A stretch of DNA of 32,462 nucleotides. Origin: Pseudomonadota bacterium (GTDB taxonomy: Bacteria > Pseudomonadota > Gammaproteobacteria > Xanthomonadales > Xanthomonadaceae). Positions 7,844 to 16,098 of this stretch are shown one piece after another; position 1 is the stretch's first letter; each line of letters starts with the position of its first letter. The stretch lies in assembly GCA_023430045.1 (NCBI GenBank), contig JAEZCF010000027.1, positions 1-32,462 on the forward strand. Direction: 5' to 3'. The notes below the pieces were generated by a model. It was not told the DNA's origin. It did not search any database and saw only the letters and a program-made list of their open reading frames with translations. A program made the translations under genes and the position numbers.

Positions 7844-8227
7844 TCAGTGCAGGGTGCGTGGAATGGTCAGCACGAATGGCGCGACCGCGGCGGCGAACTC
7901 GGTGCCATCGTCGGCCACCATGTCGTAGTGGCCCTGCATCGTGCCGTGCTCGGTGCCCAGCATGACACCGGAGGTGTAACGGAAGTCTTCACCGGGCCGC
8001 AGGCGTGGCTGCTCGCCGATCACGCCGTCGCCATCGACATGCTCCACGCGGCCTTCGGCGTCGGTGATGCGCCAGTGCCGGGCGACCAGGCGCGCGGCGA
8101 CCCGTCCACGGTTATGGATGCGGATGGTGTAGGCAAAGGCATAGCGGCCCTCGTCGGGGGAGGACTGGTCATCGAGGAAGCGCGGAGCGACTTCCACGTC
8201 AACGGCGTAATGATCTTCGTCGTGCAT
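7844..8227 (-). CDS. apaG: ApaG (DUF525) protein
   Basis: 127 residues from the ATG at 8227, which matches the family length (E. coli 125). A second in-frame ATG at 8251 would add 8 residues and overlap the end of rsmA; neither start has a clear Shine-Dalgarno, so coupling to rsmA is likely. The fibronectin-III-like fold is marked by QSSPDEGRYAFAYTIRIHNRG, ARLVARHWRITD and the conserved GTMQGHYDM. The biochemical role is unclear: in Salmonella the corD locus corresponds to apaG and affects magnesium/cobalt handling, and the fold is shared with F-box protein partners. It sits in the standard rsmA-apaG-apaH order. Confidence 0.94.
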   Translation of the reverse strand: MHDEDHYAVDVEVAPRFLDDQSSPDEGRYAFAYTIRIHNRGRVAARLVARHWRITDAEGRVEHVDGDGVIGEQPRLRPGEDFRYTSGVMLGTEHGTMQGHYDMVADDGTEFAAAVAPFVLTIPRTLH

Positions 8228-8240
8228 CGGGGAAGTGTAA

Positions 8241-9041
8241 TCAGCTTGCATTGGCCAGTGCGATGAATTCCGCTACCTCGAGCTGTTCCGCACGCGCATC
8301 CGGTCGTACGCCGGCGGCCTGGAACTGTTCGGCGCTGACCAGGGTGTTCAGTGCGTTGCGCAGCGTCTTGCGGCGCTGTCCAAACGCCGCGCGGACCACA
8401 TCGGCGAATCGCCTGTGATCGTGGATGCCGACCGTGGCCGGATCACGCGGTACCAGCCGCACCACGGCCGAATCGACCTTCGGCGGCGGCCGGAACGCGC
8501 CGGGCGGAACCACGAACAACGAGGTGACCTCGCAATACGCCTGCAGCATCACGCTGAGGCGCCCGAACACCTTGCTGCCGGGGGCGGCGGCCATGCGGTC
8601 CACCACTTCCTTCTGCAGCATGAAGTGCATGTCGCGGACCACGGCGGCATGTTCCAGCGCATGGAACAGGATCGGCGAGGAGATGTTGTAGGGCAGGTTG
8701 CCCACCAGCCGGATCGGCTGGCCGTCGGCGAGTGCGGTGAAGTCCACGCGCAGCACGTCGCCCTGCACGATGGTCAGTTCGCCCAGCGGCGCGGCCGCTG
8801 CGGTCAGCGGGGCGATCAGGTCGCGGTCGAATTCGATGACGGTCAGGCGCGGATGCTGGCGCAGCAGCGGCAGGGTGATGGCACCCTGGCCGGGGCCGAT
8901 TTCCACCAGGCGGTCGCCATCCTTCGGGTTGACCGCCATGACGATGCGGTCGATGTAATGGCGGTCGGCCAGGAAGTGCTGGCCAAGCTGCTTCTTGGCC
9001 GGGGCGGTGAACGCCGGGCCAGCGGGGGAATGCGGATTCAT
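8241..9041 (-). CDS. rsmA: 16S rRNA dimethyladenosine transferase (KsgA)
   Basis: 266 residues. It dimethylates two adjacent adenosines in the 3' terminal helix of 16S rRNA (A1518/A1519 in E. coli) with S-adenosylmethionine, a late checkpoint in small-subunit assembly; its loss gives kasugamycin resistance. The family entry KKQLGQHFL is at 16-24, the SAM-binding motif EIGPGQG at 47-53, and the catalytic NLPYNISSP at 115-123. The basic C-terminal domain starts near 200 (FRPPPKVDSAVVRL). Its start overlaps the pdxA stop by 4 bases (ATGA). Confidence 0.97.
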   Translation of the reverse strand: MNPHSPAGPAFTAPAKKQLGQHFLADRHYIDRIVMAVNPKDGDRLVEIGPGQGAITLPLLRQHPRLTVIEFDRDLIAPLTAAAAPLGELTIVQGDVLRVDFTALADGQPIRLVGNLPYNISSPILFHALEHAAVVRDMHFMLQKEVVDRMAAAPGSKVFGRLSVMLQAYCEVTSLFVVPPGAFRPPPKVDSAVVRLVPRDPATVGIHDHRRFADVVRAAFGQRRKTLRNALNTLVSAEQFQAAGVRPDARAEQLEVAEFIALANAS

Positions 9042-10018
9042 GCGCTCATTTTACGTTGCCGGGCCAGCTGCGCGCACAACGTTGTGGCCGCCTGCAGGCT
9101 GGAGGGATCCGCGGTGCCCCGCCCGGCCAGGTCCAGCGCGGTGCCGTGGTCGACCGCAACGCGTGGGTAGGGCAGGCCGAGGGTCAGGTTCACTGCCTGC
9201 TCGAAGCCGGAATACTTCAGCACCGGCAGGCCCTGGTCGTGGTACATCGCCAGCACGCTGTCGAAGCCGGCCAGCCTGGCTGGCAGGAACGCGGTATCGG
9301 CTGGCAGCGGCCCGACCAGGTCCATGCCTTCCTCGCGCAGGTGCTGCAGCAGCGGGATCACCACGTCCTGTTCCTCATGGCCCAGGTGCCCGTCCTCGCC
9401 CGCATGCGGGTTGAGCCCCAGCACCGCTATGCGGGGCGCGGGCAGGCCGAATTCGCGGCGCAGCGCCGCGTGCAGGGTGCGCAGCACGCGCTCCAGCCGC
9501 TCGCGGGTGATGGCGTCGGCCACCTTGCGCAGGGGCAGGTGGGTGGTCGCCAGAGCGACGCGCACGATGTCGTTGGCCAGCATCATCACCACCTTCACCC
9601 CGGCCTGGTCGGCCAGCAGTTCGGTGGTGCCGCTGTAGGCGATGCCGCCCTGGTTGATGACCGCCTTGTGCACCGGCCCGGTGACCACGCCGTCCAGCTC
9701 GCCGTGCAGGCAGGCCTGGCCAGCGCCCAGCAGGGCAGCGACGACCGCCTTCGCGTTGCGGGGATCGGCATGGCCGAAACGGCTTGGCGTTGCGTTGGCG
9801 ATCGGGCGCAGCCGCAGATCGCCGGGCACGTGGGCTTGGGCATGTTCGGGCAGCAGCTGCAGGGGCAGCCGCAGCGCGGCTGCAGCCGCGCGCAGGGTTT
9901 CCGGGTCGGCGAAGGCCAGCAGCCGGCAGTCGTCGCGCGGCTGCTGGATCAGGCGGATGCACAGCTCCGGCCCGATCCCGGCGGGCTCGCCCGGTACCAG
10001 AGCGAGCTGGGGAAGCAT
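9038..10018 (-). CDS. pdxA: 4-hydroxythreonine-4-phosphate dehydrogenase
   Basis: 326 residues. It oxidises 4-phosphohydroxy-threonine with NAD in the DXP-dependent route to pyridoxal phosphate. GEPAGIGPE opens the protein at 10-18, and the three metal-binding histidines known from E. coli (166, 211, 266) appear at H160 (TTHLPL), H205 (LNPHAGE) and H260 (MYHDQG). One oddity: the E. coli substrate-site motif G-H-T-E reads G-T-T-E here (T131). From memory this looks typical of xanthomonads rather than a defect. It shares one base with the surA stop and overlaps rsmA by four, so all three are coupled. Confidence 0.96.
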   Translation of the reverse strand: MLPQLALVPGEPAGIGPELCIRLIQQPRDDCRLLAFADPETLRAAAAALRLPLQLLPEHAQAHVPGDLRLRPIANATPSRFGHADPRNAKAVVAALLGAGQACLHGELDGVVTGPVHKAVINQGGIAYSGTTELLADQAGVKVVMMLANDIVRVALATTHLPLRKVADAITRERLERVLRTLHAALRREFGLPAPRIAVLGLNPHAGEDGHLGHEEQDVVIPLLQHLREEGMDLVGPLPADTAFLPARLAGFDSVLAMYHDQGLPVLKYSGFEQAVNLTLGLPYPRVAVDHGTALDLAGRGTADPSSLQAATTLCAQLARQRKMSA

Positions 10019-11364
10019 CAGGACTGCGGCGGGGTCGCGGTGTTCTCCGCGCGGTCGCCGCTGCGGAAGCTGACGTAGGCTTCGCCACGCAGTTCGGACA
10101 GGAAGCGGTTGTACTCTTCTTCCAGCTTGCGACGGCCGATGGTCTCGCGGATCTGCGCCCGCTGGTTGTCCACGCCCACGTCGGTCTGGCGGGTGGCGAC
10201 GCGCTGCACGATATGCCAGCCGGCGTCGGTGCGGAACGGCTGGCTGACGCCGCCGTCGCTCACCCCTTCCACCTGGCGACCGAAGTCCGGGCCGAACGCG
10301 TCGGCCGGGAACCAGCCGAGGTCACCGCCCTGGCCGCGGCTGTTGTTGTCCTCGGAGGACTCCTTGGCCACGTCCTGGAACTCGGCACCACCGGCGATGC
10401 GGGCACGCAGCGTATCGATCTTCGCCTTGGCGGCGGCATCGTTCTGCTGGTCGGTCACGCGCACCAGGATATGGCGGCCGTGGTATTCGGTGACGGTCTG
10501 GCCGGTGCCATCGGCTGCGTTGGCGTCGCGCAGCTCCACCAGCTTCAGAAGCTGGAAGCCGCTCGGGCCACGCAGCGGACCGACCACGTCGCCGGGCTTC
10601 ATGTCCTGCATGACCTGCAGGAACGCCTGCGGGATCTCATCCATCGAACGCCAGCCGAGATCGCCGCCTTCCAGCGCGTTGGGGCTGTCGGAATAGCGCA
10701 CCGCCGCGGCATTGAAGTCCAGCTCGCCCTTGTCCAGCAGCGCCTTCACGCCGTCGGCCTTCTGCTGGCCGGTGGCGATCTGGTTGGCGTCGGCGCCGTC
10801 CGGCGTGGCGATCAGGATGTGCGCGAGATGGTACTGGGTGCCGACCGCGGCCTGCTGCTTCAGGGCAGCGTCCACTTCGCCCTCGCTGACGCTGATGCGG
10901 CTCTGGGCGAAGCTCTGGCGCAGGCGCTGGACGACGATCTCGTCGCGCACCGAACGGCGGAACTCGTCGAAGTCGATGCCATCCTGGGCCAGGCGGCCGC
11001 GCAGCTGGTCTACATCGCCGCCGTTCTGCTGGGCGATGGACTGGATGGCCTGGTTCAGTTCCTGGTCGGAAACGCGGATGCCACTGCCTTCGGCGCGGGT
11101 CACCTGCAGCTTCACCAGCACCAGACGTTCCAGGACCTGGCGGCTGAGCACGTCATCCGGCGGCAGCTGGTTCTCACGACCGGCGTACTGCGCCCTGATG
11201 TTGGCCAGCGCGCGGTCCAGCTCGCTCTGCAGGATGACGTCTTCGTCGACGACGGCGGCGATGCGGTCCAGTGGCTGGGTCTGCTGCGACGATGCCTGGA
11301 AGGGCACGGACGCCGTGGACACCGCCAGCAGGGAGGCGAGTAGGACAGGGAAGGTCTTGGTCAT
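10018..11364 (-). CDS. surA: Periplasmic chaperone / peptidyl-prolyl isomerase SurA
   Basis: 448 residues. A signal peptide covers about 1-26. The N-terminal chaperone domain (about 30-170, from LDRIAAVVDEDVILQSEL) is followed by two parvulin domains at about 175-275 (QYHLAHILIATPDG...) and 290-390 (EYHGRHILVRVTD...), and a short C-terminal helix region. SurA escorts unfolded beta-barrel proteins such as LptD to the Bam machine. The start chosen (ATG 11364) overlaps the lptD stop by ATGA; a longer in-frame reading through lptD lacks a signal peptide and was rejected. Encoding the chaperone directly after its essential client LptD is conserved from E. coli. Confidence 0.96.
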   Translation of the reverse strand: MTKTFPVLLASLLAVSTASVPFQASSQQTQPLDRIAAVVDEDVILQSELDRALANIRAQYAGRENQLPPDDVLSRQVLERLVLVKLQVTRAEGSGIRVSDQELNQAIQSIAQQNGGDVDQLRGRLAQDGIDFDEFRRSVRDEIVVQRLRQSFAQSRISVSEGEVDAALKQQAAVGTQYHLAHILIATPDGADANQIATGQQKADGVKALLDKGELDFNAAAVRYSDSPNALEGGDLGWRSMDEIPQAFLQVMQDMKPGDVVGPLRGPSGFQLLKLVELRDANAADGTGQTVTEYHGRHILVRVTDQQNDAAAKAKIDTLRARIAGGAEFQDVAKESSEDNNSRGQGGDLGWFPADAFGPDFGRQVEGVSDGGVSQPFRTDAGWHIVQRVATRQTDVGVDNQRAQIRETIGRRKLEEEYNRFLSELRGEAYVSFRSGDRAENTATPPQS

Positions 11365-13793
11365 GGGATCAGGTTCGGATCGTAGTCGTCGCGCGTGGCA
11401 CCGGTATTGCTGGGCGGCACGAGATAGAGGTCGTCGCGGTTGTAGCCGAGGATAGCACGGCGCAGGGTACGGTCCGTGTTCTGGCCGATGGAGCTCAGGC
11501 CCTTGAGCACGAACTCGATCTGGAAGGAGGTGTTCAACTCGCCTTCGCGGTTGCGCACGTAGCGACGGGCCAGCGCGCGCACGGCCAGGCAGCAGCTGTC
11601 CCACTGCACGCCGCCGATGATTTCCAGCGGCTTCTTGTCTTCCAGCGAGTAGTAGTAGCGGCCCACCACGCTCCAGCGGGGGTTGATGGGGTACAGGAAC
11701 GACAGGTCCGCCTGCTCCAGCAGCGTGCTGCCGTTGGGGTTGAGGCGGTTGCGGTAGCTGACGTTGACGATGCCGTCGTTGGGCATCACGTAGCGGGCGC
11801 GGACGCTGGCCAGGTCCTCGCGCTTGTACTTGGGATCCCACTGGTAGGTGGCGCCCAGGTTCCAGCGGTCATTGATCTGCCAGTTGGTGTCGGCGATCCA
11901 GGCCGACTTGCCTTCTTCCACCGGCACTTCCACGCCACTGATGTTGACCCGGGAGTCCTCGAAATACTGGATCTGGCCGATGCTGGCCGAGAACCGCTCG
12001 CGGCCCGTGCTCTGGTCGATGAAGCGGGTGCTCAGCGCCATGGTCAGCTGGTTGGCGTCGTTCTGGCGGTCCGCGCCGGTGTAGCGCGAATCGCGGAACA
12101 GCTGGCCCCAGCTGAAGGTGAAGTCACGGGTATCGAAGATCGGCAGCTCGCTCTGGTCGCGGTACGGCGTGCGCAGGTAGAACAGGCGCGGCTCCAGGGT
12201 ATGCAGGTAGGGCTTGTCGCCGATGGTGGTTTCGCGGTCGAAGAACAGGCCCGCGTCCAGGCTGGCGATGGGCACGCTGCGGTTCGGCGAGGTGTTGCCG
12301 CGCAGCTGGTCCGGGGTGGCGGTGGCCGGGTCGATGCCGGCCGCGCGCAGGTTGTCGGCGCGGATGCTGTCGGCCAGCCCTTGTTCCAGGTCGTAACCGG
12401 TGTAGCGCCAGGCCAGCGTCGGGGTGACGTACCACGCTGCGCCGCTGAAGGGCAGGGTGACGTAGGGCTTGACGTCCACACGCGAGCCGCCGAGCACTTC
12501 GCGCCGGCTGCCATCGCGCACATACTCGCCTTCGCTGTCGATCATCTTGCCGTGCACATCGTCATGCACGAAGCGCACCGCTTCGGCGTACACGCCGACT
12601 TCCAGCCAGGGCAGCAGCGGCTTGTCCCAGGTACCGAACAGGCGCGGCTGGCGGTTGTACGGCAGCGCGGCCTCGGTGAGGGTGTAGTCGGTGAGCTGCC
12701 AGTAATCGGCCATCAGCCCGGCCGTCCAGTTCTCGCCGGTGCCGTAGATGCCCGCCTGGCTCTGCAGGTTGGACGCGGTCACGCCCAGCAGACGGTTGGA
12801 GAAGTCCTCCACATAGCGCTCGTCGCTGACCCAGGCCAGTCCCGCGCGCGCCTGCCAGTTGGAATTGAAGTTGTGGTAGCCGGTGTATTCGACCCGCCCG
12901 CGGTCCTTGTCGCGCAGCTCGTCACTAGGCATGTAGGCGGTGTGCAGCTCGCCCCGGCCACCGTCGTAGAGGTAACGGAACTCGTTGTCCAGCATCAGCC
13001 CGCGCTTGCTCATGTAGCGGGGCGTCAGGGTGTCGTCGTAGTTCGGCGCCAGGTTGAAGTAGATCGGCTGCGCATAGTCGAAACCGTTGCGGCCGGACAG
13101 GCCCAGCTGTGGATACAGCAGGCCGGTCTGGCGACGGTCGTCGATCGGGAACTTGAAGTACGGCGCCCACAGCACCGGCACCTTGCCCACGCGCAGCACG
13201 GCGTTGCGGGCGGTGCCGAAGCCTTCATCGTTGTCCACTTCGATCTGCGGCGCGGACAGCTTCCACACCGGCTGCGATGGATCGCAGGTGGTGTACGTGG
13301 AGCGGTGCATCTGCCCGACCGCTCCCTGCAGGTCCACCGATTCGGCGCCGCCGTTGCCGCGCCGGGATACCAGCTGGTACTGGATGTCGGAGATCTTGTG
13401 GGTGTCGGCTTCCTGGTTGCCCTCGGCGCGCTTGGCCACCATGCGGATGGACGAATCCTGGTAGCGGACGTTGCCTTCGGCGACATAGTTTCCGCTTTCG
13501 GTATCGAAGCTCAGGTGGTCGGTGCCGAGGAACTGGTCGCCGCGTTTCAGCGCCACGTTGCCCTCGTACTGCGGCACGGTGGAAGTGCCGGACAGCTGGT
13601 CGCCTTCGATGTCGGTGGGCTGGTCCACGCGCGTGGCCGCCGCGGCCTTGTCCGCCGGGGGGGCGTCATCAAAGACGGGCAGGACGTCGGTGGCAGGGCA
13701 CAGCCCCCAGTTGAGTGGCTTGTCGTCGGCCAATGCCGGCAGGCACAGGGCGATACCCAGGGGGAGAGGCAGCAGGCGGAAGGCTTTGCGCAC
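11361..13793 (-). CDS. lptD: LPS-assembly outer-membrane protein LptD
   Basis: 810 residues. With LptE it forms the outer-membrane translocon that inserts lipopolysaccharide in the outer leaflet. Signal peptide about 1-22, then a jellyroll (OstA-like) domain at about 60-210 and a large beta-barrel from about 220 to the end. The four cysteines of the essential disulphide network are present: C32, C170 and the adjacent pair C734/C735, matching E. coli C31, C173, C724 and C725. The start is GTG: an in-frame stop lies four codons upstream and no ATG gives a signal peptide. No Shine-Dalgarno is evident. It is the first gene of the six-gene operon. Confidence 0.96.
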   Translation of the reverse strand: MRKAFRLLPLPLGIALCLPALADDKPLNWGLCPATDVLPVFDDAPPADKAAAATRVDQPTDIEGDQLSGTSTVPQYEGNVALKRGDQFLGTDHLSFDTESGNYVAEGNVRYQDSSIRMVAKRAEGNQEADTHKISDIQYQLVSRRGNGGAESVDLQGAVGQMHRSTYTTCDPSQPVWKLSAPQIEVDNDEGFGTARNAVLRVGKVPVLWAPYFKFPIDDRRQTGLLYPQLGLSGRNGFDYAQPIYFNLAPNYDDTLTPRYMSKRGLMLDNEFRYLYDGGRGELHTAYMPSDELRDKDRGRVEYTGYHNFNSNWQARAGLAWVSDERYVEDFSNRLLGVTASNLQSQAGIYGTGENWTAGLMADYWQLTDYTLTEAALPYNRQPRLFGTWDKPLLPWLEVGVYAEAVRFVHDDVHGKMIDSEGEYVRDGSRREVLGGSRVDVKPYVTLPFSGAAWYVTPTLAWRYTGYDLEQGLADSIRADNLRAAGIDPATATPDQLRGNTSPNRSVPIASLDAGLFFDRETTIGDKPYLHTLEPRLFYLRTPYRDQSELPIFDTRDFTFSWGQLFRDSRYTGADRQNDANQLTMALSTRFIDQSTGRERFSASIGQIQYFEDSRVNISGVEVPVEEGKSAWIADTNWQINDRWNLGATYQWDPKYKREDLASVRARYVMPNDGIVNVSYRNRLNPNGSTLLEQADLSFLYPINPRWSVVGRYYYSLEDKKPLEIIGGVQWDSCCLAVRALARRYVRNREGELNTSFQIEFVLKGLSSIGQNTDRTLRRAILGYNRDDLYLVPPSNTGATRDDYDPNLIP

Positions 13794-13860
13794 GCGTGAT
13801 GAGATTCAGGCGAAAACGGCCAGTAGCTTGCCCCATCCCTTGCATAGGGGCAATGAAGGT

Positions 13861-13879
13861 GAGCCGCCGACGGCGGCTC
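13861..13879 (-). terminator. Hairpin after the deacetylase gene
   Basis: An 8-base perfect stem (GAGCCGCC / GGCGGCTC) with a 3-base loop, starting 5 bases past the deacetylase stop on the minus strand. No strong T-run follows. It separates the B12 cluster from lptD, which reads in the same direction, and could lower read-through. Confidence 0.5.
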
Positions 13880-13883
13880 GGGT

Positions 13884-14819
13884 TCATGCGGCGGCGTCCG
13901 CCGCGCCGCCCAGCAGCGTTCCGACATGGGCCACGCAGCAGTCGGCCAGCGCCTGGGGGTCGTAGCCGCCTTCCAGCATCGAGACCAGCCGCCCGGCCGC
14001 ATGCCGCCGGGCCAGCGCATGCAGTTCGGCGGTGATCCAGGCGAAATCCTCGGTTTCCAGCATCAGGTCGGCCTGTGGATCGCGCAGGTGGGCATCGAAA
14101 CCGGCCGACACCAGCAGCAGCTGCGGACGGAAATCGTCGATGGCCGGCAGCATTTCTTCCACCCATACGTTGCGGAAACGCAGGCTGCCGCTGCCCGGCG
14201 GCAGCAGGATGTTCATCAGGTTGCCCGCGCCACGGTCACGGCGCAGGCCGGAATTGGGGAACAGCCCGGCCTGGTGGGTGCTGTAGTACGCCACGCGCGG
14301 ATCCAGCTGGAAGATGTCCTGGGTGCCGTTGCCATGGTGCACGTCGAAATCCACCACGGCGATGCGTTCCAGCCCATGACGGTCGCGCGCATGCGCGGCG
14401 GCCACGGCGATGTTGTTGAGCAGGCAGAAGCCCATGGCGGTGCTGGCGGTGGCGTGGTGTCCCGGTGGCCGCACCGCGCAGAACGCCAGTGGATCTTCGC
14501 CCAGCATCACCGCATCCACCGCAGCCACCCCCGCGCCCGCCGCATGCAGTGCGGCGGCGGCCGATCCGGGCGATGTCCGCGTATCCATGTCGATCTGCCG
14601 CAGGGCCGCGGTCTGCGGCTGCAGCACCAGGTCCAGCAGGCTGCTGTCGTGCACGCGGGCGAGATCGCCACGCTTGGCCGAAGGGGCCTGCCGCCAGTCC
14701 AGGCGGTCGGGAAAGGCGGTGTGCAGCGCATCCAGTACCCCCTGCAGGCGCTGCGGCGATTCGGGATGGTCCGGACCGGGATCGTGCTGCAGGCAGGAAG
14801 GGTGGGTGAATACCAGCAT
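13884..14819 (-). CDS. Histone-deacetylase-family (AcuC-like) amidohydrolase
   Basis: 311 residues. A zinc-dependent deacetylase of the arginase/HDAC fold; bacterial members remove acyl groups from lysines of enzymes (AcuC) or from acetylpolyamines. The N-terminus (THPSCLQHDPGPDHPESPQRL) is the class II HDAC pattern. Active-site residues are intact: the H121/H122 pair in RPPGHHA, zinc ligands D159 and H161 in DFDVHHGNGT, D242 in SAGFDAH, and the catalytic tyrosine Y286 in EGGYDP. The start was placed at MLVFTHPS. A longer in-frame reading reaches back into the upstream adenosyltransferase gene. It lies 25 bases after the adenosyltransferase gene and is probably co-transcribed. The substrate is unknown. 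Confidence 0.9.
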   Translation of the reverse strand: MLVFTHPSCLQHDPGPDHPESPQRLQGVLDALHTAFPDRLDWRQAPSAKRGDLARVHDSSLLDLVLQPQTAALRQIDMDTRTSPGSAAAALHAAGAGVAAVDAVMLGEDPLAFCAVRPPGHHATASTAMGFCLLNNIAVAAAHARDRHGLERIAVVDFDVHHGNGTQDIFQLDPRVAYYSTHQAGLFPNSGLRRDRGAGNLMNILLPPGSGSLRFRNVWVEEMLPAIDDFRPQLLLVSAGFDAHLRDPQADLMLETEDFAWITAELHALARRHAAGRLVSMLEGGYDPQALADCCVAHVGTLLGGAADAAA

Positions 14820-14844
14820 GGGCGCGGTCGTTCCGGGAAGGCGG

Positions 14845-15399
14845 TCAGGGATGGCGTCGTGCGTGCTGCCAGAGCACTTCGCCCTGGTCATCGGCGCGCG
14901 CCAGCACGCGGGCGAGCACGAACAGCAGATCGGACAGCCGGTTGAGGTAGTGCAGGGCCTGCGGCCGTACCGGCTGGATGCGTGAGAGGGCCACGGTTTC
15001 CCGCTCCGCGCGGCGCACGATGCAGCGTGCCAGGTGGCAGCGCGCGGCGGCTTCCCCGCCGGCCGGCAGGATGAACTCGCGCAGGGCGGGCAGGGTGGCG
15101 TTGTAGTGGTCCAGGTGCCGTTCCAGCGCATCCACGTCGGCGTCGGACATCGCGGCGTGGCCGGGAATGCAGAGCTCGCCACCCAGATCGAACAGCTGAT
15201 GCTGCAGGGTGGTGAGCAGCGTGCGCACATCGTCCGGCAACGGCACGGCCAGCAGCACGCCCAGCGCGGAGTTGGCCTCGTCTACCGTGCCGAACGCGGC
15301 AACCCGCGCATCGTCCTTGCCGACGCGGCTGCCATCGCCAAGCCCGGTGCTGCCGTCATCGCCGGTACGGGTATAGATGCGCGAAAGCCGGTTGCCCAT
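14845..15399 (-). CDS. Corrinoid (cob(I)alamin) adenosyltransferase, PduO type
   Basis: 184 residues. It transfers the adenosyl group of ATP to cob(I)alamin, making adenosylcobalamin. The PduO/MMAB signature is clear: TRTGDDGSTGLGDGSRV at 10-26 (ATP-binding loop), DEANSALG at 40-47, RRAERE at 129-134, and NRLSDLLFVLAR at 153-164 in the C-terminal helix. The length matches the family. It lies 8 bases downstream of a BtuM-like transporter gene and just upstream of an AcuC-like deacetylase. No cobalamin biosynthesis genes are in the window, so with the transporter it suggests uptake and activation of scavenged B12. Confidence 0.94.
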   Translation of the reverse strand: MGNRLSRIYTRTGDDGSTGLGDGSRVGKDDARVAAFGTVDEANSALGVLLAVPLPDDVRTLLTTLQHQLFDLGGELCIPGHAAMSDADVDALERHLDHYNATLPALREFILPAGGEAAARCHLARCIVRRAERETVALSRIQPVRPQALHYLNRLSDLLFVLARVLARADDQGEVLWQHARRHP

Positions 15400-15407
15400 G
15401 CCGCTGG

Positions 15408-15992
15408 TCAGCCGCGCACGTCACGCTGGGCCTGGCGCAGCTTGCCGACCTGCTCGATGGCCACCTGCAGGGCTGCGGCCAGGGCGACGTACAGCGCCGT
15501 GGTGCCCAGGTAGGGGCCGAGCCAGTCGGCATAGTTGCGCAGCCAGCCGCCCAGCGTCGGCTCGGGCACGTTGCGGCTGGTCCAGTAGAAACCGCCCTGC
15601 GCGAACAGGTGGCATACCGCGACCGAGCCCGCCACCAGCAGCGCGGCCTTGCCGAGCACGCCCCAGCGTGCCCCCTGGTACCCGCGTGCCAGCAGCATGC
15701 CGCCGGCCCACATCGCGAAATACGCCGGTACCAGCATCCAGTATCCCGGCGACACGCAGTAGTGCTGCCAGAAATCCAGCCCGGCGCTGCGGATCACCCA
15801 CCAGTCCACCAGCACCGCCACTGCCATCAGCAGCGGGAACGCCCAGCGCGTCCACGCGCGCAGGTAGAAACCGCCGATGAAGAACACGGCCCACGACGCA
15901 TCGGGGATGGCGGCGAAATGATTCACCCGCGTGGCGGCCATCAGCAGCAACAGGCAGGCCAGCGCAAAGGCACGATGCGAAGTGGTGTTCAT
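15408..15992 (-). CDS. btuM: Probable cobalamin transporter BtuM (solitary ECF S-component-like)
   Basis: 194 residues with about six hydrophobic segments (near 10-22, 32-46, 50-66, 83-100, 108-130 and 155-180). The start at 15992 gives an N-terminus that leads straight into the first membrane segment; an upstream in-frame ATG (16022) coincides with a good -10-like TAGAAT and was rejected. I call BtuM because of the size, the RVNHFAAIPDASWAVFF motif after the first helix, a cysteine at residue 79 (DFWQHYC) where the Thiobacillus protein has the cobalt-ligating Cys80, and the neighbouring corrinoid adenosyltransferase. BtuM proteins move B12 across the inner membrane without a dedicated ATPase module. 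The assignment is from motif memory and context, so it is good but not proven. Confidence 0.72.
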   Translation of the reverse strand: MNTTSHRAFALACLLLLMAATRVNHFAAIPDASWAVFFIGGFYLRAWTRWAFPLLMAVAVLVDWWVIRSAGLDFWQHYCVSPGYWMLVPAYFAMWAGGMLLARGYQGARWGVLGKAALLVAGSVAVCHLFAQGGFYWTSRNVPEPTLGGWLRNYADWLGPYLGTTALYVALAAALQVAIEQVGKLRQAQRDVRG

Positions 15993-16020
15993 GGGCGCGG
16001 GCGGGGAAAGGATGAGACCC

Positions 16021-16026
16021 ATTCTA
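16021..16026 (-). promoter_or_regulatory. Possible -10 element for the btuM cluster
   Basis: TAGAAT on the minus strand (5 of 6 to TATAAT), about 30 bases upstream of the chosen btuM start. No convincing -35 is seen. If real, transcription would start near 16014, which excludes the upstream ATG at 16022 as a start codon. Confidence 0.3.
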
Positions 16027-16098
16027 GACCGCGCCGGGCCATTGCGCTGGACGTGTGCGGTGGGCGGGCGATCACCGGCGAAGGCGTATCATGGCGAC

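Noticed and set aside
11271..13799. An 842-codon open frame on the plus strand opposite lptD and part of surA
   Set aside because: It is antisense to two well-supported genes and exists because GC-rich codon bias leaves the opposite frame free of stops. The product has no recognisable motifs.
15993..16098. A cobalamin riboswitch before btuM
   Set aside because: The divergent spacer is about 106 bases, too short for the usual 200-base element, and no B12-box was seen.
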